The position numbers were made by a program, and so were the translations under genes. Positions 17,570-25,344 of a DNA stretch of 64,000 bases are shown here, one piece after another (position 1 is the stretch's first letter; the number at the start of each line of letters is the position of its first letter). The notes beneath the pieces are model-generated. The model was not told where the DNA came from. It saw only the letters and a list, made by a program, of their open reading frames with translations, and ran no database searches. Origin of the DNA: Saccharospirillaceae bacterium (GTDB taxonomy: Bacteria; Pseudomonadota; Gammaproteobacteria; Pseudomonadales; Oceanobacteraceae); NCBI GenBank assembly GCA_022448365.1, contig JAKVCS010000003.1, positions 62,001-126,000 on the forward strand, given 5' to 3'.

Positions 17570-18910
17570 ATGAAGAAAATTGCCTATCTCGTCCCGGTAT
17601 TTCCGGTGGCCAGTGAAACCTTTATCACGACCGAAATTAAGGCCTTGCAGCAGCAGGGGCATGAGGTACAGCTGATTTGTCTTGAGCGCTCCCCAGTACC
17701 ATGTCTGGAGGGGGATGAAGCTATTCTGGCGCAATCACGAGCTGTTTCAGAAGTATCCGCCAGTCAGCTTTTGCTGACCATTCTCTGGCTGATGTACAAA
17801 ACGGTTTTTTCGACCCTGGTAATGGCGAGAAAACGCAAGGCATGGCTGTCCGGTATTCGGTTTTTATTTGCTCAAACAGGGGTCAGACCGCGATCCTTGT
17901 TTCTGCAGGCGTTGAAGATCATTCACCTGGTGCGACAAAGCCGCTGCCAACACATACACGCCCATTTTGCCTGGGCACCAGCAGGCAATGGCATTGTTGC
18001 AGCGCGTTTGTCGGGATTGCGCATTTCCTTCACGTGTCACGGCTCTGATGTGTATAAGACGCCCCAGGACTTGCAGATTAAGTTGCAGAATGCAGATTTC
18101 GTTGTTGCAGTTTGCAAACGGATGTACAAACAATTTCGACTGCTGGCAAAAGACACCACGATTGTGCATCTGCCTTGTGGCGTCGATACGCGATTATTCT
18201 GTGCCAATCGCGCACGGCGGCATCGTAGCGAGGCAGTAAACACTGCAGCAGATCTGCGTTTTCTCTTTCTCGGTCGACTGTCTGAAACGAAGGGCGTCGA
18301 TTACCTGATCAAAGCAATCGCACAATTACCCAGAGACAAGCGCGTTATCGTTGATATTGCGGGTGACGGCCCCATGGCTGATGAGTTGCAGGCGCTCTCT
18401 GAGAATTTTCATCTTGGCTATTGGTTGCGTTTTATTGGTCGGGTGGACCGACACTGGGTAACGGAGAAATTGGGTGGCTATCAGGCCGTTGTATTGCCAT
18501 TCTGCCAAACTGCGGAGGGCATTATGGATACCGGTCCGCTGACACTGAAAGAAGCCATGGCATGTCGGGTACCCATTGTCACTACCGACATCATGGCAGA
18601 TGGGGAAATTCTGGATAGTACCAGTGCCTGGGTATGCCGACACAACAGTTCACAAGACCTGGCAAACACCCTCGCTCAGCTGATCGACCAATTGACGGCG
18701 GCGAGGTCCGACCGAATTGCGCAATCCTCCGCTGATAAGCGTGCTGCAGGGCTCACTCAACGGCAACCTGCTCTGCAACACCGTATTGAAACGGCGTATC
18801 GCAAAGTGAGTCGCGATTTTGATGCGTTGCTGCTCGCCCGGCGATTGGGTCAGTGGTTCGAAGCCGATGCTTCCACGCACAGGGCTGAGGGGCAGCGTCA
18901 TGGCATCTGA
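17570..18910 (+). CDS. Glycosyltransferase family 4, WcaL/AmsK-like
   Basis: 446 residues; GGGAG lies just before the ATG. The start KKIAYLVPVFPVASETFITT is the hallmark of WcaL/AmsK-type transferases. The middle shows HIHAHFAWAPAGNGIVAAR and SFTCHGSDVYKTP; the donor half has LRFLFLGRLSETKGVDYLI and TGPLTLKEAMACRVPIVTT. It acts in the cytoplasm on the lipid-linked repeat unit. The end overlaps the flippase start by 11 bases, so the two are one unit. It corresponds to the sypH-J group of V. fischeri, which lies directly before the flippase gene. Confidence 0.88.
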   Translation: MKKIAYLVPVFPVASETFITTEIKALQQQGHEVQLICLERSPVPCLEGDEAILAQSRAVSEVSASQLLLTILWLMYKTVFSTLVMARKRKAWLSGIRFLFAQTGVRPRSLFLQALKIIHLVRQSRCQHIHAHFAWAPAGNGIVAARLSGLRISFTCHGSDVYKTPQDLQIKLQNADFVVAVCKRMYKQFRLLAKDTTIVHLPCGVDTRLFCANRARRHRSEAVNTAADLRFLFLGRLSETKGVDYLIKAIAQLPRDKRVIVDIAGDGPMADELQALSENFHLGYWLRFIGRVDRHWVTEKLGGYQAVVLPFCQTAEGIMDTGPLTLKEAMACRVPIVTTDIMADGEILDSTSAWVCRHNSSQDLANTLAQLIDQLTAARSDRIAQSSADKRAAGLTQRQPALQHRIETAYRKVSRDFDALLLARRLGQWFEADASTHRAEGQRHGI

Positions 18911-20405
18911 GACCACGGCCAGTTGCCAACCGGTGACTGTTGCCAAAACCGAGCCTTGCGAAAAACCGCCGGTCAGCGGTTTAAGTCAGGCTGTGTATTA
19001 CGGCATCGGTATTCTGATGATGAAAGGTATCTCACTGCTGATGATGCCTTATGTCACCCGACAGCTCGACCCAGCCACCTATGGGCTGCTCGAAACCCTG
19101 CTGATTCTGGCCGACATCGGCACGATTGTGATTGGCTTTGGTCTGGTGGAAGCGCTGTATCGCTACGTGAGTGGTGAAAGCGCCAGTGACGCCAGCGTGG
19201 TTGCGGGGTGTCTGACGCTGGCCTGTGCGATCACCTTAACGGCTTTGGTGTTATTAGCGCTGTTTGACCACTGGTTGCTGGAATTCTTGCCTGTGGGTAT
19301 CGAAATCCATCATATCTGGCTGATTGCCATCCCCACCTTTATTGAAGGATTTATTGCCATCCCGTTGACTCTCATGAGAATGCAGTCGCTGGCAAAGCAA
19401 TTCTGTTTGTTGAACGTGGCTAAGGCGATTATCCAGGCCGGGATGGTCATTGTCCTGCTTGAACTGGGTTGGGGAATTGACGCCATTTTGGTGGCCGGGG
19501 CGGTCGCCAGTACCTTGATGGTCATCGCCTTGCTGCGGTTTCAGTTGTCGTTCTTCCAACACTCCGGCTTTGTCGATTGTTTGCAGCAATGTGATCTGGC
19601 ACGAATCGGGCGTTATGGCGCTCCGATTGTATTCAGTCGTATTGGTCTGTTTGCCATTACCGGGCTGGATCGCTGGCTGCTGGCCGATAAAGTAGGTGTC
19701 GAGCAGCTGGCGATTTATGCAATCGCAGCTAAGTTCGCGTTAATACTCGGCCTGTTAATGCAACCTTTTGGACTTTGGTGGTTCCCTCAGCGTATCCGGC
19801 TGTTGCAGCAGCCGGGTGGCACACAGCAATGCGCTGACTATGCGTTGTTGGGTACCAACATGGGGATTTTTCTTGGGGCAGCAATGATGATGGCGTTACC
19901 GGCGTTCCTGATCCTTGCCTTGCCGCCCGCTTATCACGGCGCAGCCTCTCTGGTGATGGGATTGGCGTGTGTTGCTACGATTAAAAATGCCGGCGATTTA
20001 TTAAATCTTGGCTGCTTCAGCGGTGATTCCAGTCAGACGCAAATGTGGATTCAATGGTTTGCTGCGGTTCTTGCTGTTGCGGGTTATCTCTGGTTGATTC
20101 CGAAGCAGGGCACCACCGGTGCCGTGATGGTGTTGGCGATTGTCTATATGATCCGGTTGTTGTTGTTTTACGGGTATAGCCAACGCCAGCTTTATCTGCC
20201 GTATCAGCATAAAACCTGGTTGATTACTTTTACCGTCAGTACTTGTTTCGTCGTATCGCTTTGGTTGTTGTCACCGTTCATATCCATTGCTGCGCAGTTG
20301 GTATCAGGGGTGCTGGCAAGTGCTGCGTTGTTGGCGATCTTGTTTTGGTCTGGCGTATTTCCGAAATCAGTAATATCAAGTCTCGCAAGACGCTTTTCAA
20401 AATAG
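18900..20405 (+). CDS. Polysaccharide repeat-unit flippase (Wzx family, SypK-like)
   Basis: 501 residues from ATG 18900, preceded by GAGGGG; a longer open frame from 18819 would run deep into the previous gene. After a polar N-terminus of about 40 residues the protein has about 14 hydrophobic helices. The MATE/MOP opening GLSQAVYYGIGILMMKGISL leads into LLMMPYVTRQLDPATYG, typical of oligosaccharide flippases. It should move undecaprenyl-linked units across the inner membrane to the SypL-like enzyme. It lies just before the SypA-like block. Confidence 0.9.
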   Translation: MASETTASCQPVTVAKTEPCEKPPVSGLSQAVYYGIGILMMKGISLLMMPYVTRQLDPATYGLLETLLILADIGTIVIGFGLVEALYRYVSGESASDASVVAGCLTLACAITLTALVLLALFDHWLLEFLPVGIEIHHIWLIAIPTFIEGFIAIPLTLMRMQSLAKQFCLLNVAKAIIQAGMVIVLLELGWGIDAILVAGAVASTLMVIALLRFQLSFFQHSGFVDCLQQCDLARIGRYGAPIVFSRIGLFAITGLDRWLLADKVGVEQLAIYAIAAKFALILGLLMQPFGLWWFPQRIRLLQQPGGTQQCADYALLGTNMGIFLGAAMMMALPAFLILALPPAYHGAASLVMGLACVATIKNAGDLLNLGCFSGDSSQTQMWIQWFAAVLAVAGYLWLIPKQGTTGAVMVLAIVYMIRLLLFYGYSQRQLYLPYQHKTWLITFTVSTCFVVSLWLLSPFISIAAQLVSGVLASAALLAILFWSGVFPKSVISSLARRFSK

Positions 20406-20496
20406 ATGACCTTTTTTGCAATTCGCAACGCATTTTAAAAACAGGGTAATCGCCCCTCTGATTCTTTACCTTTAATGTCGATGTTAAAGCACTCTA

Positions 20497-20517
20497 AGTT
20501 ATTGAATTTGAATAACT
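20497..20517. repeat. Inverted repeat beside the sypA-type promoter
   Basis: AGTTATT and AATAACT form a perfect 7-base dyad with a 7-base spacer, ending 10 bases before the sigma-54 -24 box. It could bind a regulator. It is closer to the promoter than a normal sigma-54 enhancer site. Confidence 0.4.
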
Positions 20518-20526
20518 ATCTTCTTC

Positions 20527-20542
20527 TGGCATCACGTTTGCT
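20527..20542 (+). promoter_or_regulatory. Sigma-54 promoter for the SypA-like operon
   Basis: TGGCATCACGTTTGCT: GG and GC are 10 bases apart and both boxes fit TGGCAY-N5-TTGCT. Predicted start near 20553, about 100 bases before the STAS gene. The 120 bases upstream are A+T-rich, as expected for a region bent to reach an enhancer-bound activator. V. fischeri sypA is also driven by sigma-54 and SypG. Confidence 0.8.
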
Positions 20543-20656
20543 GCTCATCTGGCAGAGGGCGGTTTACGAGTCCAGAGCAAGAAGCCTGAACTATCTACCC
20601 CGAGTACAACGCACAACGACAACGCAGTTCTATGAGTGAGTAACGGAGTAATGGCA

Positions 20657-21010
20657 ATGAGTATTATCAACTATCAGTGCAACCAGGATCAGGTAGTCAG
20701 TCTGGATGGTGATTTCGATGTAACCAGCGTCGGTAGCGCTAAGCCGCTGTTCGAGGACCTGGCTGTTAATGGCAGCGATGTGGTTGTCGATTTAAGCGGT
20801 GTACGCTTTATTGATTCGTCTGGCATCGGGGCGCTGGTATTCCTGTACAAGCGTCTGGTGGCGCAAAAACGCTCCATGGTGTTGCTGGGGGTGACCGGCC
20901 AGCCAAAAGAACTGTTGGAGATACTGAAGATCACTAACACCATTCCGGTGTTCGACACACTCAACAGTTACTTGTCTAAGAAAGCGGACGACCAGAGCAC
21001 AGTGCATTAA
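20657..21010 (+). CDS. STAS-domain anti-sigma-factor antagonist (SypA-like)
   Basis: 117 residues from ATG 20657, with GGAG 8 bases upstream; an ATG at 20651 and a GTG at 20636 are worse placed. A single STAS domain ends its second strand with VVVDLSGVRFIDSSGIGALV. The Ser54/Ser55 pair in DSSGIG is the usual phosphorylation site. Proteins of this family are switched by an RsbW-type kinase and a PP2C phosphatase; both activities are fused in the protein encoded at 28318. In V. fischeri SypA promotes biofilm formation when unphosphorylated. It is the first gene after a sigma-54 promoter and is followed by the OmpA-like gene, as sypA is by sypB. Confidence 0.9.
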   Translation: MSIINYQCNQDQVVSLDGDFDVTSVGSAKPLFEDLAVNGSDVVVDLSGVRFIDSSGIGALVFLYKRLVAQKRSMVLLGVTGQPKELLEILKITNTIPVFDTLNSYLSKKADDQSTVH

Positions 21011-21044
21011 TTGCGCTCAGCATCAGCCGCCAGGAGGCCGGAAT

Positions 21045-22133
21045 ATGACCACTCCAATCATCCGATTGAATCGCAGATCAGGCGTTCGTAACACACACCG
21101 CGTGTTACCGATATCAGCCATCATTGTCATGACAACAATGATATCGGCCTGCACCAGCTGGCCAGATCACGGTCACGGCGGTGATGTTCAGGTGGATACG
21201 ACGCGCCAGTATTACCTGGATCAAATCGATGATTGGATTGGCATCCCGGCAGAAAGCAAAGGTGCGCTTGAGACTCAGTGGAGTTTGCACAATGTTAAGT
21301 TGGATACACTGATTCTCCGTGGTGCGCGCGAATGTATTCCGGCCAGAGTGAGAGAGGTGGTGATGATGTCCAATCGAACCCGTCGCGAACTCGACAGCCA
21401 CCTGCTGGAGGATGCCCGTAATTCATTAGTCATTATGCATCGCGAAATCGATGAGCTTGAGCGTCGCCTTATTTACATCAAACGTCATACCGATTGCCCG
21501 GAAGATCTGGTTCGTGGGAAGTCACAACCTGATGGCAACATGAAAGCACGATATGTCCGGTACCAGCTATTCCAGCTATTGAACAGCGATTACGGCTTCG
21601 AAACCGATTCCGATAAGTTATCAATCTTCTACCGCGAGCGGGTTAAAATTGCTGCCCGGTACCTCCGAAAGTACCCGCAATTCACGCTGAGAGTTAACGG
21701 CCATACGGATGCCAGGGCCAGTTACGATTACAACCAGGATTTATCGCTGCGGCGTGCAAAGGCGGTTAAAAAAGAGTTGGTGGCTAACGGTATTGATGCT
21801 GAAAAAATTGAAATCCGCGCCTTCGGTGAACATCTGCCACGAGATACCAATCTTACCTGGGAAGGGCGGATGAATAATCGTCGGGTTAATGTTGAGATTA
21901 TCGAGCCGCAGCCGTCACTCGAATATTTTTACCTGCGAATGGATCATCAGTTTGGGCTGGATGATACCCCCTCAGAAGACTCAGCGAAGCGAGTACGAGA
22001 CTGGCAGCCCTCTATCAGTGAAGCCTATAAGCCGCACACATCAGGCGTTGAGGAAGAAAGTTTAAATCAGGATTTCAGCCACTCCTATTTTGATGAGTTT
22101 CAGCGCCGGCAGTCAGCGCTTGAGGGAGAGTAG
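21045..22133 (+). CDS. OmpA-family lipoprotein (SypB-like)
   Basis: 362 residues; AGGAGG sits 7 bases before the ATG. A long signal peptide ends in TTMISAC, giving a lipobox Cys at about residue 36. A helical central region is followed by an OmpA C-terminal domain (about 190-290). That domain shows TLRVNGHTDARASYDYNQ and LSLRRAKAVKKEL, with the Asp and Arg that bind diaminopimelate of peptidoglycan, and ends MNNRRVNVEII. It should tether the outer membrane to the wall near the export machine. The tail of about 70 residues is polar. Order and family match sypB. Confidence 0.9.
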   Translation: MTTPIIRLNRRSGVRNTHRVLPISAIIVMTTMISACTSWPDHGHGGDVQVDTTRQYYLDQIDDWIGIPAESKGALETQWSLHNVKLDTLILRGARECIPARVREVVMMSNRTRRELDSHLLEDARNSLVIMHREIDELERRLIYIKRHTDCPEDLVRGKSQPDGNMKARYVRYQLFQLLNSDYGFETDSDKLSIFYRERVKIAARYLRKYPQFTLRVNGHTDARASYDYNQDLSLRRAKAVKKELVANGIDAEKIEIRAFGEHLPRDTNLTWEGRMNNRRVNVEIIEPQPSLEYFYLRMDHQFGLDDTPSEDSAKRVRDWQPSISEAYKPHTSGVEEESLNQDFSHSYFDEFQRRQSALEGE

Positions 22134-22135
22134 TT

Positions 22136-24508
22136 ATGGAATTGCCTACCGCACCGAATAAAAAAATGCATGTGGTTCAGCGGGCAATCATCCTATTTAT
22201 CCTGTCCGTATCCTCCTCAGTTGTTCCAGCTGAAGCCATTTTAGACACCACAACAAAAGTCGTTGATCCGGAGCTTGAAATTCTTGCACAACAATTGCGC
22301 GACATGCTTGCGGTTAATGAACCTCAACCGCAGGAAATAATCCAGCAACCGGTCAGCAGCCCTGAACTGCTCGAATCTGTAAGTAATGAGGAGCTGCCAA
22401 ACAAAGAAATTGAACTCCCAGACATCCAGCAGCCAGAATACAAAACAGAGAGTGAAGGGATTATCAATATCGGTGATCGTTTGCATATAGCGCTGGCCGG
22501 AGAAGAGGAATTAAACAGAGATTTCGCGCTGGATAAACGCGGGGTCATTATTCTGCCGGAAATCGGTGAATTTCCGCTGGCAGGACTCACTCTACAGCAG
22601 GCTGATGCTGCGATTAGGCAGGCATTGTCGACTGTATATCGAGACATTTCGCGTTTGGATATTGCGATAAAACAACGTCGACTGTTAATCACGGTGCTGG
22701 GCTATGTTCAGAATCCGGGGCAGGTTGATCTGCCAGCCGATGCGAATATACAAATGGCTTTATCCCTGGCTGGCGGCCTGAAAACCGGTGCACAACTGGA
22801 TAAAATGCAGCTTAAACGGTCAACCGCTGACGGTAAGGAAGAACAGATATTCGATTACAAAGCGTACTTGGATAGTGGTGATGAAAATCTTATCCCGGCG
22901 CTGCAAAGTATGGATGTAATCTTTGTACCTGCGTCGCCATTAATTGGTAACGTTGAGGCGGAGTTTGATGCAGCAACGCTGATCTCTGGTGGTGATGCGG
23001 CTGAAGATAAAAACGCCATTAAAGTATTCGGGGAGGTTCAGAATCCTGGATTGTTCTCATTCAAAAGTAAGAGCACAGTAATCGACGTCATCATGCGTGC
23101 CGGTGGCGTTACCCGATACGCTGGTGTCGAACAAATTCGTATCATTAATAATAACAAGCCAACTCTGTTTAATCTGAAAGCGTATCTGGACGATGGTAAC
23201 AGTCAGAAACTGCTTAATCTCGAAAGAGGTTCCACGGTTTTTGTTCCAATCGCGGCAAAAGAGGTGAAAGTCGGTGCGCGAATGGTTTACGTCATGGGTG
23301 AAGTTCCTAAACCTGGTGCGTTTGAAAATCAGGAGGGGGCAACCTTCCTGGATATTCTGGCGAATGCCGGCGGTCCCACCCGATTTGCCGAAACCCGTCA
23401 GATAAGATTATTACGGGCTAATGGCGAAGTTGTGCCATTTGATCTTCAGAAGTATACGGAATTTGGCAGTGGTATTGGCTTGCCGGAAATTCAACCCGGT
23501 GATGCCATTTTTGTTCCGGAAAAAAGTGCCACAGACGAAAACTCCTGGTTAAAAGTTCCGCCAACCAGAGCTATTTATATCATGGGGGCAGTGCTGCGCC
23601 CTGGCCGATATGAGTGGTCGAATGAAATGAGTATTTTTGATCTGCTGGCTCATGCCGGTGGGCCAGAAGAGCGTGCCGATATCTCTGGCACGCAGATTAT
23701 TGTGCGCCACGACGATGGCCGGGTAGATAGCAAAGTGTTTGATCTGGCCGCATTTAATGAAAGTGGCGGTCACATCAAGGATTTGCCCGTATTAAAAGCT
23801 GGTTACACCGTTATGGTTCCCGAATTGCCGCAGGACCCAACCGACAATAAAGCCAAGTGGTTACGTCAGGCACCGGATCGTTCAATTTATGTTTTTGGTC
23901 AGGTAAATGCCGCTGGACGATACGCTTTTGATGCCAGTATGGGGTTTCTGGATATTCTTTCAGCGGCTGATGGGCCTTCGAACAATGCCGATATTCACAA
24001 TATCCGGATAATGCACCGCAACGACGATCAGCCGCGGGTTAGTAAACTGAATCTGGCGCTGTATTTTGAAACCGGTGACGAAACGTTGCTCCCCCGGGTT
24101 TTACCCGGAGACAGTATTTTTGTTCCGGAAAAAGACCGGAACTGGCTGGATGAAGAAAAAGAATCAACCATTCGGGTTTTGGGTTCCGTCGCTAAGCCTG
24201 GTCGCTATCGCTTTAACGACAATATGACCTTGCTTGATTTGCTGGCTCAGGCCGGAGGACCAACCGAAGCGGCGTATGTCGAGAGAATTGTGGTAGTTAA
24301 TGCTTCGTGCTGTCGTGAACAATCCACATCGTTTGATCTGGTTGAGTTTGTTAAGAATCCGGATTTTGCCAATCTACCGGCGCTGCGAGAAGGGGATACG
24401 GTTTATGTACCGAATATTTCACGCAGCAATTGGCGCATCTTTATGGAAGGTGTAACCGATGCGTTAAGTATTATTTCAGTCTATGCATTGGGAGCAGCAG
24501 CACTATGA
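22136..24508 (+). CDS. Outer-membrane polysaccharide export protein with six SLBB-type repeats (SypC-like)
   Basis: 790 residues, much longer than Wza (about 380). A signal peptide ends near VVPAEA; no lipobox Cys is seen. A Poly_export domain (about 105-180) starts with INIGDRLHIALAGEEEL. Then come SLBB-like units near residues 185, 295, 382, 478, 582 and 678, each with a V-x-G-x-V-x-x-P/A-G strand and an AGG or ADG turn, as in VYVMGEVPKPGAF and IRVLGSVAKPGRY. The C-terminus has a hydrophobic stretch (ALSIISVYALGAAAL) that may be the membrane-inserting helix. It should form the export channel. The start lies 2 bases after the SypB-like stop. Confidence 0.88.
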   Translation: MELPTAPNKKMHVVQRAIILFILSVSSSVVPAEAILDTTTKVVDPELEILAQQLRDMLAVNEPQPQEIIQQPVSSPELLESVSNEELPNKEIELPDIQQPEYKTESEGIINIGDRLHIALAGEEELNRDFALDKRGVIILPEIGEFPLAGLTLQQADAAIRQALSTVYRDISRLDIAIKQRRLLITVLGYVQNPGQVDLPADANIQMALSLAGGLKTGAQLDKMQLKRSTADGKEEQIFDYKAYLDSGDENLIPALQSMDVIFVPASPLIGNVEAEFDAATLISGGDAAEDKNAIKVFGEVQNPGLFSFKSKSTVIDVIMRAGGVTRYAGVEQIRIINNNKPTLFNLKAYLDDGNSQKLLNLERGSTVFVPIAAKEVKVGARMVYVMGEVPKPGAFENQEGATFLDILANAGGPTRFAETRQIRLLRANGEVVPFDLQKYTEFGSGIGLPEIQPGDAIFVPEKSATDENSWLKVPPTRAIYIMGAVLRPGRYEWSNEMSIFDLLAHAGGPEERADISGTQIIVRHDDGRVDSKVFDLAAFNESGGHIKDLPVLKAGYTVMVPELPQDPTDNKAKWLRQAPDRSIYVFGQVNAAGRYAFDASMGFLDILSAADGPSNNADIHNIRIMHRNDDQPRVSKLNLALYFETGDETLLPRVLPGDSIFVPEKDRNWLDEEKESTIRVLGSVAKPGRYRFNDNMTLLDLLAQAGGPTEAAYVERIVVVNASCCREQSTSFDLVEFVKNPDFANLPALREGDTVYVPNISRSNWRIFMEGVTDALSIISVYALGAAAL

Positions 24509-25257
24509 AGCGGATGGAGAAATCATCAGAGCGGCTTGAATTGCCAATCCATTATGCGGAGCTTGAGAGTATTTATTCGCAAACCATCGATCGTGGCTTA
24601 CGCAGTCTTGCGGTTACGTCCTGTCATGGGGGAGAGGGGACAACGACATTGACCTGTGCTCTGGCACGCCGTGCGGAGGCCGGTGGTCATAAAACCTTAT
24701 TGGTGGATATGAACTTTTGTCGTCCGGCAATTGCGAACGAGTTAGGGTTGCAAAACAGCAGTTGGCAGAATCTTGAACACCACCTGACCAGTGAAATTGA
24801 AACTACCGAACTTGCTAACGATTCCACAGGCTGCCTCGCGGTTCTGCCAGCGCCTGTGACTCCGACGGGCAACCTGATGCTGAGAGAGAAGCACTATTTG
24901 GCTCGCTGCCTTGAGGCGTGGTTACAAGAATACGAAGTCGTCATTATCGACACCTCGCCTCTGAATGCGATTAATCGCCATAACCTGCCTGCAGAACGCA
25001 TTGCAGCGGAGTGCGAAGGCGTATTGTTGATGGTTAAAGCCGGAGTAACGCGCCAGAGTCATTTGAATTGTGCGGTTAATCGATTAAACACGCTGGGTAT
25101 CCAACTTTCCGGCTGTGTTTACAATGACGCCCAGAATCCAAGTCTTGCCGACGAGCTGATTCGTGAAACATACCGATTACAACGTTGGCTGCCCGGCCCT
25201 ATGAACTGGATTCGAAAAAAAGTACGGAGTTCGGCATTGTTGAACATGTCAATCTGA
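24505..25257 (+). CDS. Wzc/CpsD-type ATPase with altered Walker A motif (SypD-like)
   Basis: 250 residues from ATG 24505, overlapping the previous stop as ATGA; GGAG is 10 bases upstream. The fold is that of the cytoplasmic domain of bacterial tyrosine kinases. The Walker A position reads VTSCHGGEGTTTLT, Walker A' is LLVDMNFCRP and Walker B is VVIIDTSPL. The lysine expected after GEG is Thr46 here, so normal ATP hydrolysis or kinase activity is doubtful. There is no C-terminal tyrosine cluster. In Wzc systems this domain cycles to control polymer length with the co-polymerase, here at 4760. Order matches sypD. A sequencing error is unlikely, as the codons are unambiguous. Confidence 0.82.
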   Translation: MKRMEKSSERLELPIHYAELESIYSQTIDRGLRSLAVTSCHGGEGTTTLTCALARRAEAGGHKTLLVDMNFCRPAIANELGLQNSSWQNLEHHLTSEIETTELANDSTGCLAVLPAPVTPTGNLMLREKHYLARCLEAWLQEYEVVIIDTSPLNAINRHNLPAERIAAECEGVLLMVKAGVTRQSHLNCAVNRLNTLGIQLSGCVYNDAQNPSLADELIRETYRLQRWLPGPMNWIRKKVRSSALLNMSI

Positions 25258-25344
25258 TTGCTGTTACCAGAGCACAGCCCCGTCCGTCGGGTGAATCAGC
25301 GGTTTTGCTGCTAGGCTGATAAGCAATGGATGAAAGGATTATCT

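Noticed and set aside
19597-19611. TGGCACG-like -24 box with GG-N10-GC inside the flippase gene
   Set aside because: The -12 half (CGGGC) is poor and it lies in coding sequence far from any start.
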